Source of the DNA: JBBROS01 sp965260935
GTDB taxonomy: Bacteria > Pseudomonadota > Alphaproteobacteria > Acetobacterales > Acetobacteraceae
Length of the DNA: 64,000 nt
Assembly (NCBI GenBank): GCA_965260935.1
Contig: OZ253374.1
Location: forward strand, 434,001 to 498,000
Reading direction: 5' to 3'
The stretch's first letter is position 1. Each line of letters begins with the position of its first letter. The notes under the pieces were generated by a model. It did no database searches. It was not told where the DNA came from and saw nothing but the letters and a program-made list of their open reading frames with translations. This document shows, one piece after another, positions 43,689 to 52,337 of the stretch. The translations under genes were made by a program, and so were the position numbers.

Positions 43689-44053
43689 TGCCCCGGTTGA
43701 CCGCGGGGCGAGAGGAGCGCCGACGCGGCGGCCTGTCTGTGACCTGGGTCACATGCGGCGGCACCGAGGCCGCTCCCGCCCGAGCGGCAAGGGCTGCGGG
43801 CGCACGACGATGGGCCGAGAGGGCAGGCGTTACAGGGAGGGCGCTTCCGGTTATAAGGACGGCCGCATCAAGGAAGCGCCGTGGTGAACGTTGTCATGAA
43901 GGGTTATGGGGGGAGGATCTGTCGAGCGCGCGGTTCGGTCCAGCCGGCCCCGTTCGGGCATGGCCTAGCGTGATCCGGGCGATCAGCGTCTTGCACGACG
44001 GTGCGGACCGCATCGCTGCCTCGGCAGGCCGGGCCTAAGCGCGGGAGCTGCGT
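43689..44053. other. 365-bp intergenic region between divergent lysE-like and yejB genes
   Basis: Frames here lack family similarity, so I see no gene. The region should hold promoters for both neighbours. The one clear element is the TGTGA-N6-TCACA palindrome at 43738-43753. Confidence 0.5.
43738..43753. promoter_or_regulatory. CRP/FNR-superfamily-type palindrome
   Basis: TGTGACCTGGGTCACA matches the TGTGA-N6-TCACA core recognised by CRP-type regulators and is symmetrical apart from the two central bases. It lies 50 bp upstream of the lysE-like gene and about 300 bp from yejB. Confidence 0.55.
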
Positions 44054-45115
44054 TTGGCCGCCTACCTGCTCCGCCGCCTGCTGCTGCTGGCGCCCACCCT
44101 GCTCGGCATCATCGCCATCAACTTCGCCGTGGTGCAGTTCGCGCCGGGGGGGCCGGTGGACCAGGCGATCGCGGAGGCGAAGGGGCGCGGGGGGGAGGCG
44201 ACGGCGCGGATCACCGGGGCGACCAGCGACGCCGGGTCCTACCGTGGCGGCCGGGGATTGGATGCCCGGCAGATCGAGGCGTTGAAAAAGGAGTACGGCT
44301 TCGACAAGCCGGCGCCGGAGCGGTTCTGGCTGATGCTGAAGGGATACCTGACGTTCAACTTCGGGCGCAGCTTCTTCAAGGACAGCAGCGTGGTGGACCT
44401 GGTCTGGCAGAAGATGCCGGTCAGCCTCTCGCTCGGGCTTTGGTCCACGCTGCTGGTCTACCTGATCAGCATCCCGCTCGGCATCAGGAAGGCGGTGCGG
44501 GACGGCTCGGCGTTCGACGTGGCGAGCAGCGGGGTGGTGCTGGTGGCCTACGCGATCCCCGCATTCCTGTTCGCCATCATGCTGGTGGTGCTGTTCGCGG
44601 GGGGGAGCTTCGTGCAGTGGTTCCCGTTGCGGGGGCTGGTCTCGGCGGGGGCGTCGGCTTGGTCCTGGCCGGAGCGGGTCGCGGACTACGCCTGGCACCT
44701 GGTGCTGCCGGTCACGGCGATGGTGGCGGGGGGGTTCGCGGGGCTGACCATCCTGACGAAGAACTGCTTCCTGGAGGAGATCAGGAAGCAGTACGTGCTG
44801 ACGGCGCGGGCGAAAGGGGCGGGGGAGCAGCGGGTGCTGTACGGGCACGTGTTCCGCAACGCGATGCTGCTGATCGTGGCCGGGTTCCCTTCGGCGTTCC
44901 TGGGCATTCTGTTCAGCTCGGCGCTGCTGGTCGAGATCGTGTTCTCGCTGGACGGGCTGGGGCTGCTTGGGTTCGAGAGCGCGATCCGGCGGGATTACCC
45001 GGTCATGTTCGGGACGCTGTACATCTTTACGCTGCTGGGGCTGGCGATGCAGATCGTGGGCGACCTGCTTTACACGGTGGTCGATCCGCGGATCGATTTC
45101 GAGGCCCGGGGTTGA
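44054..45115 (+). CDS. yejB: Peptide ABC transporter permease YejB
   Basis: A 353-residue permease of the oligopeptide/microcin C type. The N-terminus AAYLLRRLLLLAPTLLGIIAINFAVVQFAPGGPVDQ is the YejB pattern. A long periplasmic insertion follows and then DPP/OPP-type helices with the EAA loop (YVLTARAKGAGEQRVLYGHVFRNAML). In known systems YejABEF imports peptides and related compounds. Start TTG at 44054. yejE begins at its stop (TTGA). The periplasmic binding protein gene yejA is not adjacent. Confidence 0.92.
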   Translation: MAAYLLRRLLLLAPTLLGIIAINFAVVQFAPGGPVDQAIAEAKGRGGEATARITGATSDAGSYRGGRGLDARQIEALKKEYGFDKPAPERFWLMLKGYLTFNFGRSFFKDSSVVDLVWQKMPVSLSLGLWSTLLVYLISIPLGIRKAVRDGSAFDVASSGVVLVAYAIPAFLFAIMLVVLFAGGSFVQWFPLRGLVSAGASAWSWPERVADYAWHLVLPVTAMVAGGFAGLTILTKNCFLEEIRKQYVLTARAKGAGEQRVLYGHVFRNAMLLIVAGFPSAFLGILFSSALLVEIVFSLDGLGLLGFESAIRRDYPVMFGTLYIFTLLGLAMQIVGDLLYTVVDPRIDFEARG

Positions 45116-46131
45116 GCCCTGTCGCCCGGCGTCGGGTCGCGGCCTTCAAGGCGCACCGGCGGGGATATTGGTCGCTGCTGGTTTTCTCCGTCCTGTTCGT
45201 GGTCTGCCTGTTCGCCGAGCTCGTGGCGAACGACCGGCCTTTGCTGGTCCGGTTCGAGGGGCAGTTCTATTATCCAGTGCTGTTCGACTATTCCGAGGAC
45301 GCGTTCGGGCCGGACCTGCTGCCGCTGGAGGCGGATTTCACCGACCCACGGTTGCAGGAATCGATCAAGGCGCACGGGTGGATCGTCTGGCCGCCGATCG
45401 CCTACGCGAACGGGACGATCGCCAAGGATTTGCAAGTCCCGGCTCCGTCCCCCCCGAGCTGGCGGCATTGGCTAGGGACGGACGACCAGGCGCGGGACGT
45501 GCTGGCCCGGGTAATCTACGGCTTCCGCATCTCGGTGCTGTTCGGGTTCACGCTGACGGCCGTGAGTTCGGTGGTCGGGATCGCGGCGGGGGCGGTGCAG
45601 GGGTTCTACGGCGGGCTGACCGACCTGCTGTTCCAGCGGTTCATCGAGGTCTGGGCCGGGATGCCGCAGCTTTACCTGCTGATCATCCTGGGCAGCATCA
45701 TCGCGCCGACCTTCTGGGTGCTGCTGGGATTCCTGCTGCTGTTCTCGTGGATGGCGCTCGTGGGGGTGGTTCGGGCGGAGTTCCTGCGCGGGCGCAACCT
45801 GGAATACGTGCGGGCGGCGCGGGCGCTCGGGGTGGGGAACGGGGCGATCATGGCGCGGCATATCCTGCCGAACGCGCTGGCGGCGGTGCTGAGCTTCCTG
45901 CCGTTCACGCTGTCGGGCTCGGTGACGGTGCTGGCGAGCCTCGATTTCCTCGGCTTCGGCCTGCCGCCGGGGTCGCCGTCATTGGGGGAGCTGGTGGCGC
46001 AGGGAAAGAACAATTTGCAGGCGCCTTGGCTCGGGATCACGGCCTTCGTGGTGCTCGGAGGGTTGCTGACGCTGCTGATCTTCATCGGCGAGGCGGTCAG
46101 GGACGCGTTCGATCCCCGCAAGCAGGCCTGA
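45112..46131 (+). CDS. yejE: Peptide ABC transporter permease YejE
   Basis: A 339-residue partner permease. N-terminal blocks RRVAAFKAHRRGYWSLLVF and ELVANDRPLLVRFEGQFYYPV are typical of YejE, as are HWLGTDDQARDVLARVIYGFR, GFYGGLTDLLFQRFIEVWAGMP and the EAA loop YVRAARALGVGNGAIMARHILPN. The start is a TTG overlapping the yejB stop. yejF starts at its own stop (TGATG). Confidence 0.93.
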   Translation: MSPVARRRVAAFKAHRRGYWSLLVFSVLFVVCLFAELVANDRPLLVRFEGQFYYPVLFDYSEDAFGPDLLPLEADFTDPRLQESIKAHGWIVWPPIAYANGTIAKDLQVPAPSPPSWRHWLGTDDQARDVLARVIYGFRISVLFGFTLTAVSSVVGIAAGAVQGFYGGLTDLLFQRFIEVWAGMPQLYLLIILGSIIAPTFWVLLGFLLLFSWMALVGVVRAEFLRGRNLEYVRAARALGVGNGAIMARHILPNALAAVLSFLPFTLSGSVTVLASLDFLGFGLPPGSPSLGELVAQGKNNLQAPWLGITAFVVLGGLLTLLIFIGEAVRDAFDPRKQA

Positions 46132-47705
46132 TGGCGCTGCTGGAGGTGGACGGGCTGGACATCGCCTTCGGGGGGCGGGCGGTGGTGCGGCGGGCGTCGT
46201 TCTCGCTGGACGCGGGGGAGACGCTGGCGCTGGTGGGGGAGAGCGGCTCGGGGAAGTCCCTGACCGCGCTCTCGATCCTTCGGTTGCTGCCGGGCGGGGC
46301 GGCTTGCTCCGGGCGCGTGGCGCTGGACGGGGAGGACATGCTGCGGGCCGGGCCGGGCGCGCTGGGACGGGCGCGGGGGGGCGTGGCGGGGATGGTGTTC
46401 CAGGAGCCGATGACGAGCCTCAACCCGCTGCACCGGGTCGGGCGGCAGGTGGCCGAAGCGGTGCGGCTGCATGGCGGGCGGGCGCGTCGGCGGGACGTGG
46501 CGGCGCTGCTGGCGCGGGTCGGCTTCGCGGACGCCGAGGCGCGGCTGGAGGCGTTCCCGCATCAGTTGAGCGGGGGGCAGCGGCAGCGGGTGATGATCGC
46601 GATGGCGCTGGCCAACGACCCGAAGCTGCTGATCGCCGACGAGCCGACGACGGCGCTGGACGTGACGATCCAGGCGGGCATCCTCGATCTGCTGGCGGCG
46701 GAGCGGCGGCGGCGGGGGCTCGCGCTGCTGCTGATCAGCCATGACCTGAACGTGGTGCGCCGGGTGGCGGACCGGGTGGCGGTGATGAAGGACGGCGCGA
46801 TCGTCGAGCAGGGAACGGTGGAGGACGTGTTCCGGCGGCCGTCGCATCCCTACACGCGGATGCTGATCGACGCGGAGCCGTCGGGCGGGCCGCCTGCCTT
46901 GCCCGGCGATGCGCCGATGGCGGCGGAGGCGGAGGCTTTGCGGGTGAGCTTCCCGGTGCGGCGAGGGGTGCTGCGGCGGGTGGCAGCCGAGGTGCGGGCG
47001 GTCGATGGGGTCGATCTCGCCGTGCGGCAAGGGGAAACGCTGGGGCTGGTTGGGGAGAGCGGGTCGGGCAAGAGCACGATCGGGCTTGCCTTGTTGAAGC
47101 TGCAAGCGGCGACGGGGCGGGTGGCGCTGCTGGGCCAGGACGTTTCGGGGTGGCGGGAAGCGCGGGTGCGGCCGTTGCGGGCGCGGGTGCAGGCGGTGTT
47201 CCAGGACCCGTTCGGCAGCCTGTCGCCGCGGATGAGCGTGGGGGAGATCGTCGCCGAGGGGCTGCTGGTGCATGAGCGGAAGCTGGACCGCCGGGGCCGG
47301 GCGGCGCGGGTGGCGGAAGCGTTGGCGGAGGTGGGGTTGCCTGCGGACGCGGCGGAGCGGTTCCCGCACGAGTTCAGCGGCGGGCAGCGGCAGCGGATCG
47401 CGATCGCGCGGGCGATGGTGCTGAAGCCGGCGCTGGTGGTGCTGGACGAGCCGACCAGCGCGCTGGACCGCTCGGTGCAGGGGCAGATCGTGGCGTTGCT
47501 GCGCGGGCTGCAAGCGCGGCACGGGCTGGCTTACCTGTTCATCAGCCATGATTTGGCGGTGGTGCGGGCGATGGCGCACCGGGTCGTGGTGCTGCAGGCC
47601 GGGCGGGTGGTGGAGGAGGGAACGGCGGCGGAGGTGTTCGCCGCGCCGCGGACGGACTACGCGCGGGGGTTGATGGCGGCGGCGTTTCCGGGGGGGCTTG
47701 ACTAG
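46131..47705 (+). CDS. yejF: Peptide ABC transporter ATP-binding protein YejF (two ATPase domains)
   Basis: A 524-residue double ATPase. The first domain has Walker A LVGESGSGKSLTAL, signature LSGGQRQRVMIAMAL and Walker B LLIADEPTTALD. The second has LVGESGSGKSTIGLAL, FSGGQRQRIAIARA and LVVLDEPTSALD. The usual QEPMTSLNPLH and QDPFGSLSPRMSV Q-loops are present. It powers YejBE. The coding strand is strikingly G-rich, unlike the C-rich plus strand of the left part of the window. Confidence 0.94.
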   Translation: MALLEVDGLDIAFGGRAVVRRASFSLDAGETLALVGESGSGKSLTALSILRLLPGGAACSGRVALDGEDMLRAGPGALGRARGGVAGMVFQEPMTSLNPLHRVGRQVAEAVRLHGGRARRRDVAALLARVGFADAEARLEAFPHQLSGGQRQRVMIAMALANDPKLLIADEPTTALDVTIQAGILDLLAAERRRRGLALLLISHDLNVVRRVADRVAVMKDGAIVEQGTVEDVFRRPSHPYTRMLIDAEPSGGPPALPGDAPMAAEAEALRVSFPVRRGVLRRVAAEVRAVDGVDLAVRQGETLGLVGESGSGKSTIGLALLKLQAATGRVALLGQDVSGWREARVRPLRARVQAVFQDPFGSLSPRMSVGEIVAEGLLVHERKLDRRGRAARVAEALAEVGLPADAAERFPHEFSGGQRQRIAIARAMVLKPALVVLDEPTSALDRSVQGQIVALLRGLQARHGLAYLFISHDLAVVRAMAHRVVVLQAGRVVEEGTAAEVFAAPRTDYARGLMAAAFPGGLD

Positions 47706-47712
47706 GCTGCGA

Positions 47713-47739
47713 TCACCCTGACTGGAACCGTCAGGGCGA
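47713..47739 (+). terminator. Hairpin after yejF
   Basis: CCCTGAC-TGGAACC-GTCAGGG (47716-47736) starts 10 nt after the yejF stop; flanking ATC/GAT can extend the stem past a mismatch. The stem core is the same as in the mnmA/fdsA hairpin at 34423-34451. The rest of the gap to minE shows nothing further. Confidence 0.6.
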
Positions 47740-47916
47740 TAAGGGTGTAGACGATGCGGGTCTGCGCCCGGCGCGAGGCGGCGTCCTGTGCGGGCCTCGC
47801 TCCCAGCCGCGGCGCCGCACGGCCGCTGCGAAGACACTGCCGCGAACCGCCTGGTCTCCGAACACGTCAGTGCAACTTAACAATCTTCGCGCAAAGAGGC
47901 CCATCTGGCGGAACGG

Positions 47917-48174
47917 TCAAGCCTGCGCCGCGGTCGGCATCTCGATGTCGATCTCCAGCGTATCGACGTCCTCGCTTTTCCCGAGTTTCACCTGAACCTT
48001 GTCGCGGTCGATCTGCATGTGCTTGGCGATCACCGCCAGGATCTCCTCCTGCAGCACCGCCACGAGCTGACTGTTCATGCCGCCGCTGCCGCGCTCGTGG
48101 GCGAGCAGGATCTGTAGGCGTTCGCGTGCGACGGGGGCGGTTTCCTTTTTCTTGAAAAGCTGGAAAATGCTCAC
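47917..48174 (-). CDS. minE: Cell division topological specificity factor MinE
   Basis: An 85-residue protein that drives MinD off the membrane and keeps the Z-ring at midcell. It shows SIFQLFKKKETAPVARERLQILLAHE (membrane/MinD-contact helix region) and the dimer domain LQEEILAVIAKHMQIDRDKVQVKL. It overlaps minD by 4 nt. It is the last gene of minCDE. Confidence 0.95.
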   Translation of the reverse strand: MSIFQLFKKKETAPVARERLQILLAHERGSGGMNSQLVAVLQEEILAVIAKHMQIDRDKVQVKLGKSEDVDTLEIDIEMPTAAQA

Positions 48175-48989
48175 GCAACTCTCCTGCCGAAGAACTTGCC
48201 GAACAGCCCGCGCTTCGGGCCGTGCACCGCCATCTCGATCGTCTCGCCCTGGAGCCGCTTCGCCGCGTCGAGGTAGGCGCGGGCCGGGGCGCTCGTCGGG
48301 TCGGATAACGTCACCGGGCTGCCGACGTTGCTTGCCTTCAGCACGTCCTGGCTTTCGGGGATGATGCCGAGCAGCGGGATGGAGAGGATTTCCAGCACGT
48401 CCTCTGTTTTCAGCATGTCGCCGCGGGCGGCGCGCGCCGGGTCGTAGCGCGTGAGCAGGAGGTGCTTCTCGACCCGCTCGCCGCGCTCGGCGCGGGCGGT
48501 CTTGCTGTCGAGCATGCCGATGATGCGGTCGCTGTCGCGCACGGAGCTGACTTCGGGGTTGGTGACGACCACGGCCACGTCGGCGTGGTGCATGGCCAGC
48601 AGCGCGCCGCGCTCGATGCCAGCGGGGCTGTCGCAGATCACCCAGTCGAACATCTCGCGCAGCTCTTCCATGACCCGGGTGACGCCTTCCAGCGTCAGCG
48701 CGTCCTTGTCGCGGGTCTGGCTGGCGGGCAGCAGGCTCAGCGCGTCGAGCCGCTTGTCGCGGATCAGCGCCTGCGTCAGCTTGGCGTCGCCCTGCGTCAC
48801 GTTGATCAGGTCATACACGACCCGGCGCTCGGCCCCCATGATCAGGTCCAGGTTACGCAGGCCGACGTCGAAATCGACCACCACGACCTTCTTGCCTAGG
48901 CCGGCGATGGCCGCGCCCAGCGCCGCCGTCGATGTCGTCTTGCCCACGCCTCCCTTGCCGGAGGTGACCACCAGGACTTTCGCTGCCAT
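48171..48989 (-). CDS. minD: Septum site-determining ATPase MinD
   Basis: A 272-residue ParA/MinD ATPase. Deviant Walker A VTSGKGGVGKTTSTAALG, then VVVVDFDVGLRNLDLIMG, VICDSPAGIERGAL and the C-terminal amphipathic membrane helix (GLFGKFFGRR). It recruits MinC to the poles. The order minC-minD-minE with short gaps is the standard operon. Confidence 0.96.
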   Translation of the reverse strand: MAAKVLVVTSGKGGVGKTTSTAALGAAIAGLGKKVVVVDFDVGLRNLDLIMGAERRVVYDLINVTQGDAKLTQALIRDKRLDALSLLPASQTRDKDALTLEGVTRVMEELREMFDWVICDSPAGIERGALLAMHHADVAVVVTNPEVSSVRDSDRIIGMLDSKTARAERGERVEKHLLLTRYDPARAARGDMLKTEDVLEILSIPLLGIIPESQDVLKASNVGSPVTLSDPTSAPARAYLDAAKRLQGETIEMAVHGPKRGLFGKFFGRRVA

Positions 48990-49013
48990 TCCCTGCTCCC
49001 TTTTGTCCGCGCG

Positions 49014-49766
49014 TCAGTCCAGAACCGCGACCATCAACTCCTCGTCTTGCAGCCAAGCCTGGACGGCCTGGCCCTGCAGCTTGGAGTCGATCTCGTCGGC
49101 GGTCTTATACATGCCATCGATCGCCAGCAGCTCGGCCTGGAGCCTGCGGCAGAAAATCCGCGGGCGCACCCCGCCGGGGCCCGCGCCCAGCAGGCCGGCG
49201 ATCGCCCGGCCCCGCAGCGTGCCGTAGACGTGGATCGAGCCGCCGGCGATCACCTCGGAGCCGGACGCGACCGAGCCGATGATCGTCACGTCCCCCTGGG
49301 TATGGGTGACGCTCTGGCCGGAGCGGACCGATTGCTCGACGACCAACGAGGCCGGTTCCGCCGGGCGCGGCGGCTCGGACACCGCGGCTGGGGCGGTCCC
49401 GCGCGGCTCTCCCCTTGGCTCGTTGTCGCCGAGCAGGGCGGCGTTGCGGCCCCCGGCCATCACCGGCGGCAGCACGTCGGCCATGGACCCGAGCGCGTGG
49501 GGCACGGTGCCGTCGATGCCGATCACCCGGATGCGGCGCTCGCCGAGGGACTGCACCAGGCCGGGGATCGACCCCTCCTCGCCCACGAGCAGCGACACGT
49601 CGAGCAGGACCGGGCGACCCTCGAACACCTTCGGCGAGCGCGCGACCTGTTCGTCCAGCTCGCCGATCCAGCCTGCGAGCGGCAGTTCCGGCGTCAGCAC
49701 GACGGACATGAACGACTTGCCGCGCAGGCGCAGGAACGATCGGGGGCGTGCCGTGCTACTCACCAT
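49014..49766 (-). CDS. minC: Septum site-determining inhibitor MinC
   Basis: A 250-residue inhibitor of FtsZ assembly. The N-terminal domain begins SFLRLRGKSFMSVVLTPELPL. A Pro-rich linker (about residues 115-140) leads to the C-terminal beta-helix: VRSGQSVTHTQGDVTIIGSVASGSEV, then AGGSIHVYGTLRGRAIAG. The ATG at 49766 fits the domain start. A 7-bp hairpin (49770-49788) lies between the upstream photosynthesis gene puhB and minC. Confidence 0.92.
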   Translation of the reverse strand: MVSSTARPRSFLRLRGKSFMSVVLTPELPLAGWIGELDEQVARSPKVFEGRPVLLDVSLLVGEEGSIPGLVQSLGERRIRVIGIDGTVPHALGSMADVLPPVMAGGRNAALLGDNEPRGEPRGTAPAAVSEPPRPAEPASLVVEQSVRSGQSVTHTQGDVTIIGSVASGSEVIAGGSIHVYGTLRGRAIAGLLGAGPGGVRPRIFCRRLQAELLAIDGMYKTADEIDSKLQGQAVQAWLQDEELMVAVLD

Positions 49767-49769
49767 GGG

Positions 49770-49788
49770 CCGGGCGTATCCCGCCCGG
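49770..49788. terminator. Hairpin between puhB and minC
   Basis: CCGGGCG-TATCC-CGCCCGG forms a perfect 7-bp stem in the 32-bp gap. It lacks a T-run; it may partly separate the photosynthesis transcript from minCDE. Confidence 0.4.
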
Positions 49789-49798
49789 TTATCGTCCG

Positions 49799-50455
49799 TC
49801 AACCGGTTGGTAACAGTTCCGTGCTGCGAATTGCCTCGACGGCTGCAAGGGGAGGCTGTTGCTCCGATCGCGCGTCCGCTTCCGCGGCAGCCAAGGTCCT
49901 TGCCAGGAGGGCTGCGAGGACGCCTGCTTGCGGCACGCTGCGCAGCATGGGCTGGGCCTGGCGCAAGCGCCACGGGCGGGCGTGCGGCCAAACCCGGCGG
50001 TAGGCGACCTCGTAGCCGGGCTTGGTCTCGATCGGCAGGTCGCCGGTCTGGTCCTTGTTGACCGCGACCGCGACCTGCCTGATGCCGCGATGGGGGATGG
50101 CGAGCGTCGCCGTCAGCGCCACGCCGATGTTCATCACGATGCGGCGGTTCGTCAGCGTGTATTCAGTCGTCCGCGCGGTGAGAAAGGCGACCGCGAGCAG
50201 GATCGCCAGCGCCACGGCGGCTGCGGCAAGGATCGGGGCAACCGTGAGCAGCGTCTGGTTCAAGGTTGCGCCTTTATACGCCGAGGCGGCGCCCGTGCCG
50301 GCGATGACCACGCCCCAGTAGAGCGCCACGGTGCGGATATGGCACATCCTGGTTGCCAGCGAACGCCAGCAAGGCGCGCCTTGCCAAAGGATGCGCTCGC
50401 CCGGCGGCATCGGGCCGGGCATGCCGCGGATGCGGCCGGGGTTCATGGCGCTCAT
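49799..50455 (-). CDS. puhB: Photosynthetic complex assembly protein PuhB
   Basis: A 218-residue membrane protein with two or three helices (about residues 40-60 and 70-92) and a PH-like domain (TTEYTLTNRRIVMNIGVALTATLAIPHRGIRQVAV). This matches PuhB, which helps reaction-centre assembly in purple bacteria. It starts at the puhA stop (ATGA) and is the last gene of the pufLMC-puhAB run. The start MSAMNPGRIRGMPGPMPPGERILWQG is typical. Confidence 0.87.
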   Translation of the reverse strand: MSAMNPGRIRGMPGPMPPGERILWQGAPCWRSLATRMCHIRTVALYWGVVIAGTGAASAYKGATLNQTLLTVAPILAAAAVALAILLAVAFLTARTTEYTLTNRRIVMNIGVALTATLAIPHRGIRQVAVAVNKDQTGDLPIETKPGYEVAYRRVWPHARPWRLRQAQPMLRSVPQAGVLAALLARTLAAAEADARSEQQPPLAAVEAIRSTELLPTG

Positions 50456-51222
50456 GCGAACTTCCTGTGCTTGCGCTGCTTGCTGTAGAGATAACCGCCG
50501 GCGGCGTAGGCGGAAACGCGGTCCTCCTCCAGGGCGGTGATCTGGTCCGGGCTGCGGAGCTGCGGGAAAAGCGCGAAGTCGCTGGCGAACAAGGGCGGCA
50601 CGCGGATCTCGCGCGAGTGCTTGTAGATATCGGCATAATAGATCGCCAGCATCGCCCGCGGCGGGCCGTCCGGCAGGGACAGCTCGATCTCGAGATAGCG
50701 CAGGATTTTGGTTCCCTGGTCGAGCCAGAGGTCAACCACGTGGCCGACGGGCACGCCGTCGGCGTCGAGCACGCGCATCCCGCGTGGGTCCGGGTCCTCC
50801 TTGGCGACGTTCCAGTCCTTCAGGATACGGAGCGGCTTGAGGACGTGCTCGCCCTTCCAGTCCAGCAACGGCTCGTCGCGCTTGGCGCCGTAGCTGGCCG
50901 GGCCGACGCCATCCACCAGCGGGTTGCCGGTGGGGACGTAGGGCGCGCCGGGAAACGGATAGGCCGGCTTCAGGGCCAGGTTGGTACGGCCCTCGCCGTG
51001 GGGCAGGATGGTGTGGGTCCCGTCCATCAGGTTGTAGCGCTTGGGCGCGGGCGGGGGCGGGAAGCCGTCGATCGTGCCGCCAGTGACGGTGTCGATCAGC
51101 GGGTAGCCCTCGCGCTTGTTCTCCTGGCAAAGATGGAAGAACAGGGCGACGATGAAGCCGATAAAGGCCCATAGCACGACCAGGGCCACATCGAACTGGC
51201 CGGCGAGTTCCGCTCTGCTCAT
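50452..51222 (-). CDS. puhA: Photosynthetic reaction centre H subunit
   Basis: A 256-residue H subunit. One N-terminal membrane helix (about residues 11-32, VALVVLWAFIGFIVALFFHLC) is followed by the cytoplasmic domain with REGYPL, DPRGMRVLDADGVPVGHVVDLWLDQG and YLEIEL, which caps L and M and helps proton uptake to QB. In most purple bacteria puhA lies in a separate puh cluster. Here its ATG overlaps the pufC stop by 4 nt, so the H subunit is translated with L, M and the cytochrome. Confidence 0.93.
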   Translation of the reverse strand: MSRAELAGQFDVALVVLWAFIGFIVALFFHLCQENKREGYPLIDTVTGGTIDGFPPPPAPKRYNLMDGTHTILPHGEGRTNLALKPAYPFPGAPYVPTGNPLVDGVGPASYGAKRDEPLLDWKGEHVLKPLRILKDWNVAKEDPDPRGMRVLDADGVPVGHVVDLWLDQGTKILRYLEIELSLPDGPPRAMLAIYYADIYKHSREIRVPPLFASDFALFPQLRSPDQITALEEDRVSAYAAGGYLYSKQRKHRKFA

Positions 51223-52337
51223 CGTTCTGCTCCTTGTTGCGGCGCGGCCGACGCCTGGGTGGGCTTGAGCAGCGCCGGGTAATCGTCGGCCATGTTGACG
51301 CCGTTGAGCGGCTTGGGCGCGCCGAGATGACAGGTGCGGCAGATCGCCAGTGCGTTGCCGTTCTGCGCCCCGGCCTCGTGCGCCGGCGTGATGGGCAGGC
51401 GCCCGCCGTTCACGAGCTCGCGGGTCTGCGGCATGAATTGCGTGATCGGCAGCAGGAAGTCGTTGTTGATCGCGCGGGTCATCTGGATGCCGTACAAGCC
51501 GATCCAGCGCTGCGGCGTGCTCTGACGCCAGTCGAAGAAGGCGCGGGAGTTGTGGCAATAGCCGCAATTGACGCCAATGCCGTCGGATTGCTGCATCATC
51601 ACCTCATACAGGCGCTTGAGCACGACCTGGTCGCGCGGCTCGGAGTCCTGCTTGCCGACGATCGGCAGGGCGTTGTAGGCCTGGCCGCGGCCGGAGGTGT
51701 CCTGCAGCCAGTATTCGGCGAAGCTGTCGTAGGGAAAGAAGTCCCGCACCGTGGTGGCGGATTCGTGCCAGCCTTCCTGCCGGGCGACGAACTTCCGCAC
51801 CTCTTGGTGCTGCTCGGGGTACCAAACGCTGGCCGGGACGTTCATGCCGCGGTGACAGGTGTAGCACGTGACGCCCTGCTCGGCGACGTGGTTGCGCCAG
51901 TCCGCGTTGATGGTCTGCACCATCTGCGTCATAATCTCGGCAGCGCGCTTCTGCGGCTTCTCGTCGGAGGCGAAGTTGTCCCCGGCGTGGCAGAACGAGC
52001 AGCCTTGCTTCGGCGACACCCAATCGGTGTAGGCCACCTGCAGCTTCATGAAGTCGCCGGCAGTAACGCCTTTCAGCACCTTGATGTTCTGGTAGACCTG
52101 CTCGGCCGGGCGGGTGTCGCTCAGTTGCTCGGGCGTGACACCGTAGCTGCCGGCCGGCGTGGGGGCCGGCGGCCGGTTCATGCGGTCCACCTCGGGCTGA
52201 TGGGTCTTGAATTGCACGCTCGACCCGGCGCGGTAGCCCATCTGGGTGCCGCCATGCGACGGGGTCCAGGTCGGCACGAAGGCGAAGAACAGCGTGCCCG
52301 CCGCCGCCGCGACGCCGATGATCGGTGCGAGCCTCAT
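51219..52337 (-). CDS. pufC: Reaction-centre tetraheme cytochrome c subunit
   Basis: A 372-residue periplasmic cytochrome with four CxxCH heme sites (C113-C116, C158-C161, C258-C261, C333-C336) and Met-rich ligand helices between them. It re-reduces the photo-oxidised special pair. The N-terminus (RLAPIIGVAAAAGTLFFAFV) looks like an uncleaved membrane anchor; there is no lipobox Cys of the type used to acylate the Blastochloris protein. It overlaps pufM and puhA by 4 nt on each side. Confidence 0.95.
   Translation of the reverse strand: MRLAPIIGVAAAAGTLFFAFVPTWTPSHGGTQMGYRAGSSVQFKTHQPEVDRMNRPPAPTPAGSYGVTPEQLSDTRPAEQVYQNIKVLKGVTAGDFMKLQVAYTDWVSPKQGCSFCHAGDNFASDEKPQKRAAEIMTQMVQTINADWRNHVAEQGVTCYTCHRGMNVPASVWYPEQHQEVRKFVARQEGWHESATTVRDFFPYDSFAEYWLQDTSGRGQAYNALPIVGKQDSEPRDQVVLKRLYEVMMQQSDGIGVNCGYCHNSRAFFDWRQSTPQRWIGLYGIQMTRAINNDFLLPITQFMPQTRELVNGGRLPITPAHEAGAQNGNALAICRTCHLGAPKPLNGVNMADDYPALLKPTQASAAPQQGAER

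Noticed and set aside
43918..43960. GGTTCGGTCC resembling a tRNA T-arm
   Set aside because: No matching acceptor, D or anticodon arms can be placed around it.
43688..44038. 116-residue plus-strand frame in the lysE/yejB gap
   Set aside because: Arg/Ala-rich with no hydrophobic core or family pattern, and it crosses the CRP-type palindrome.
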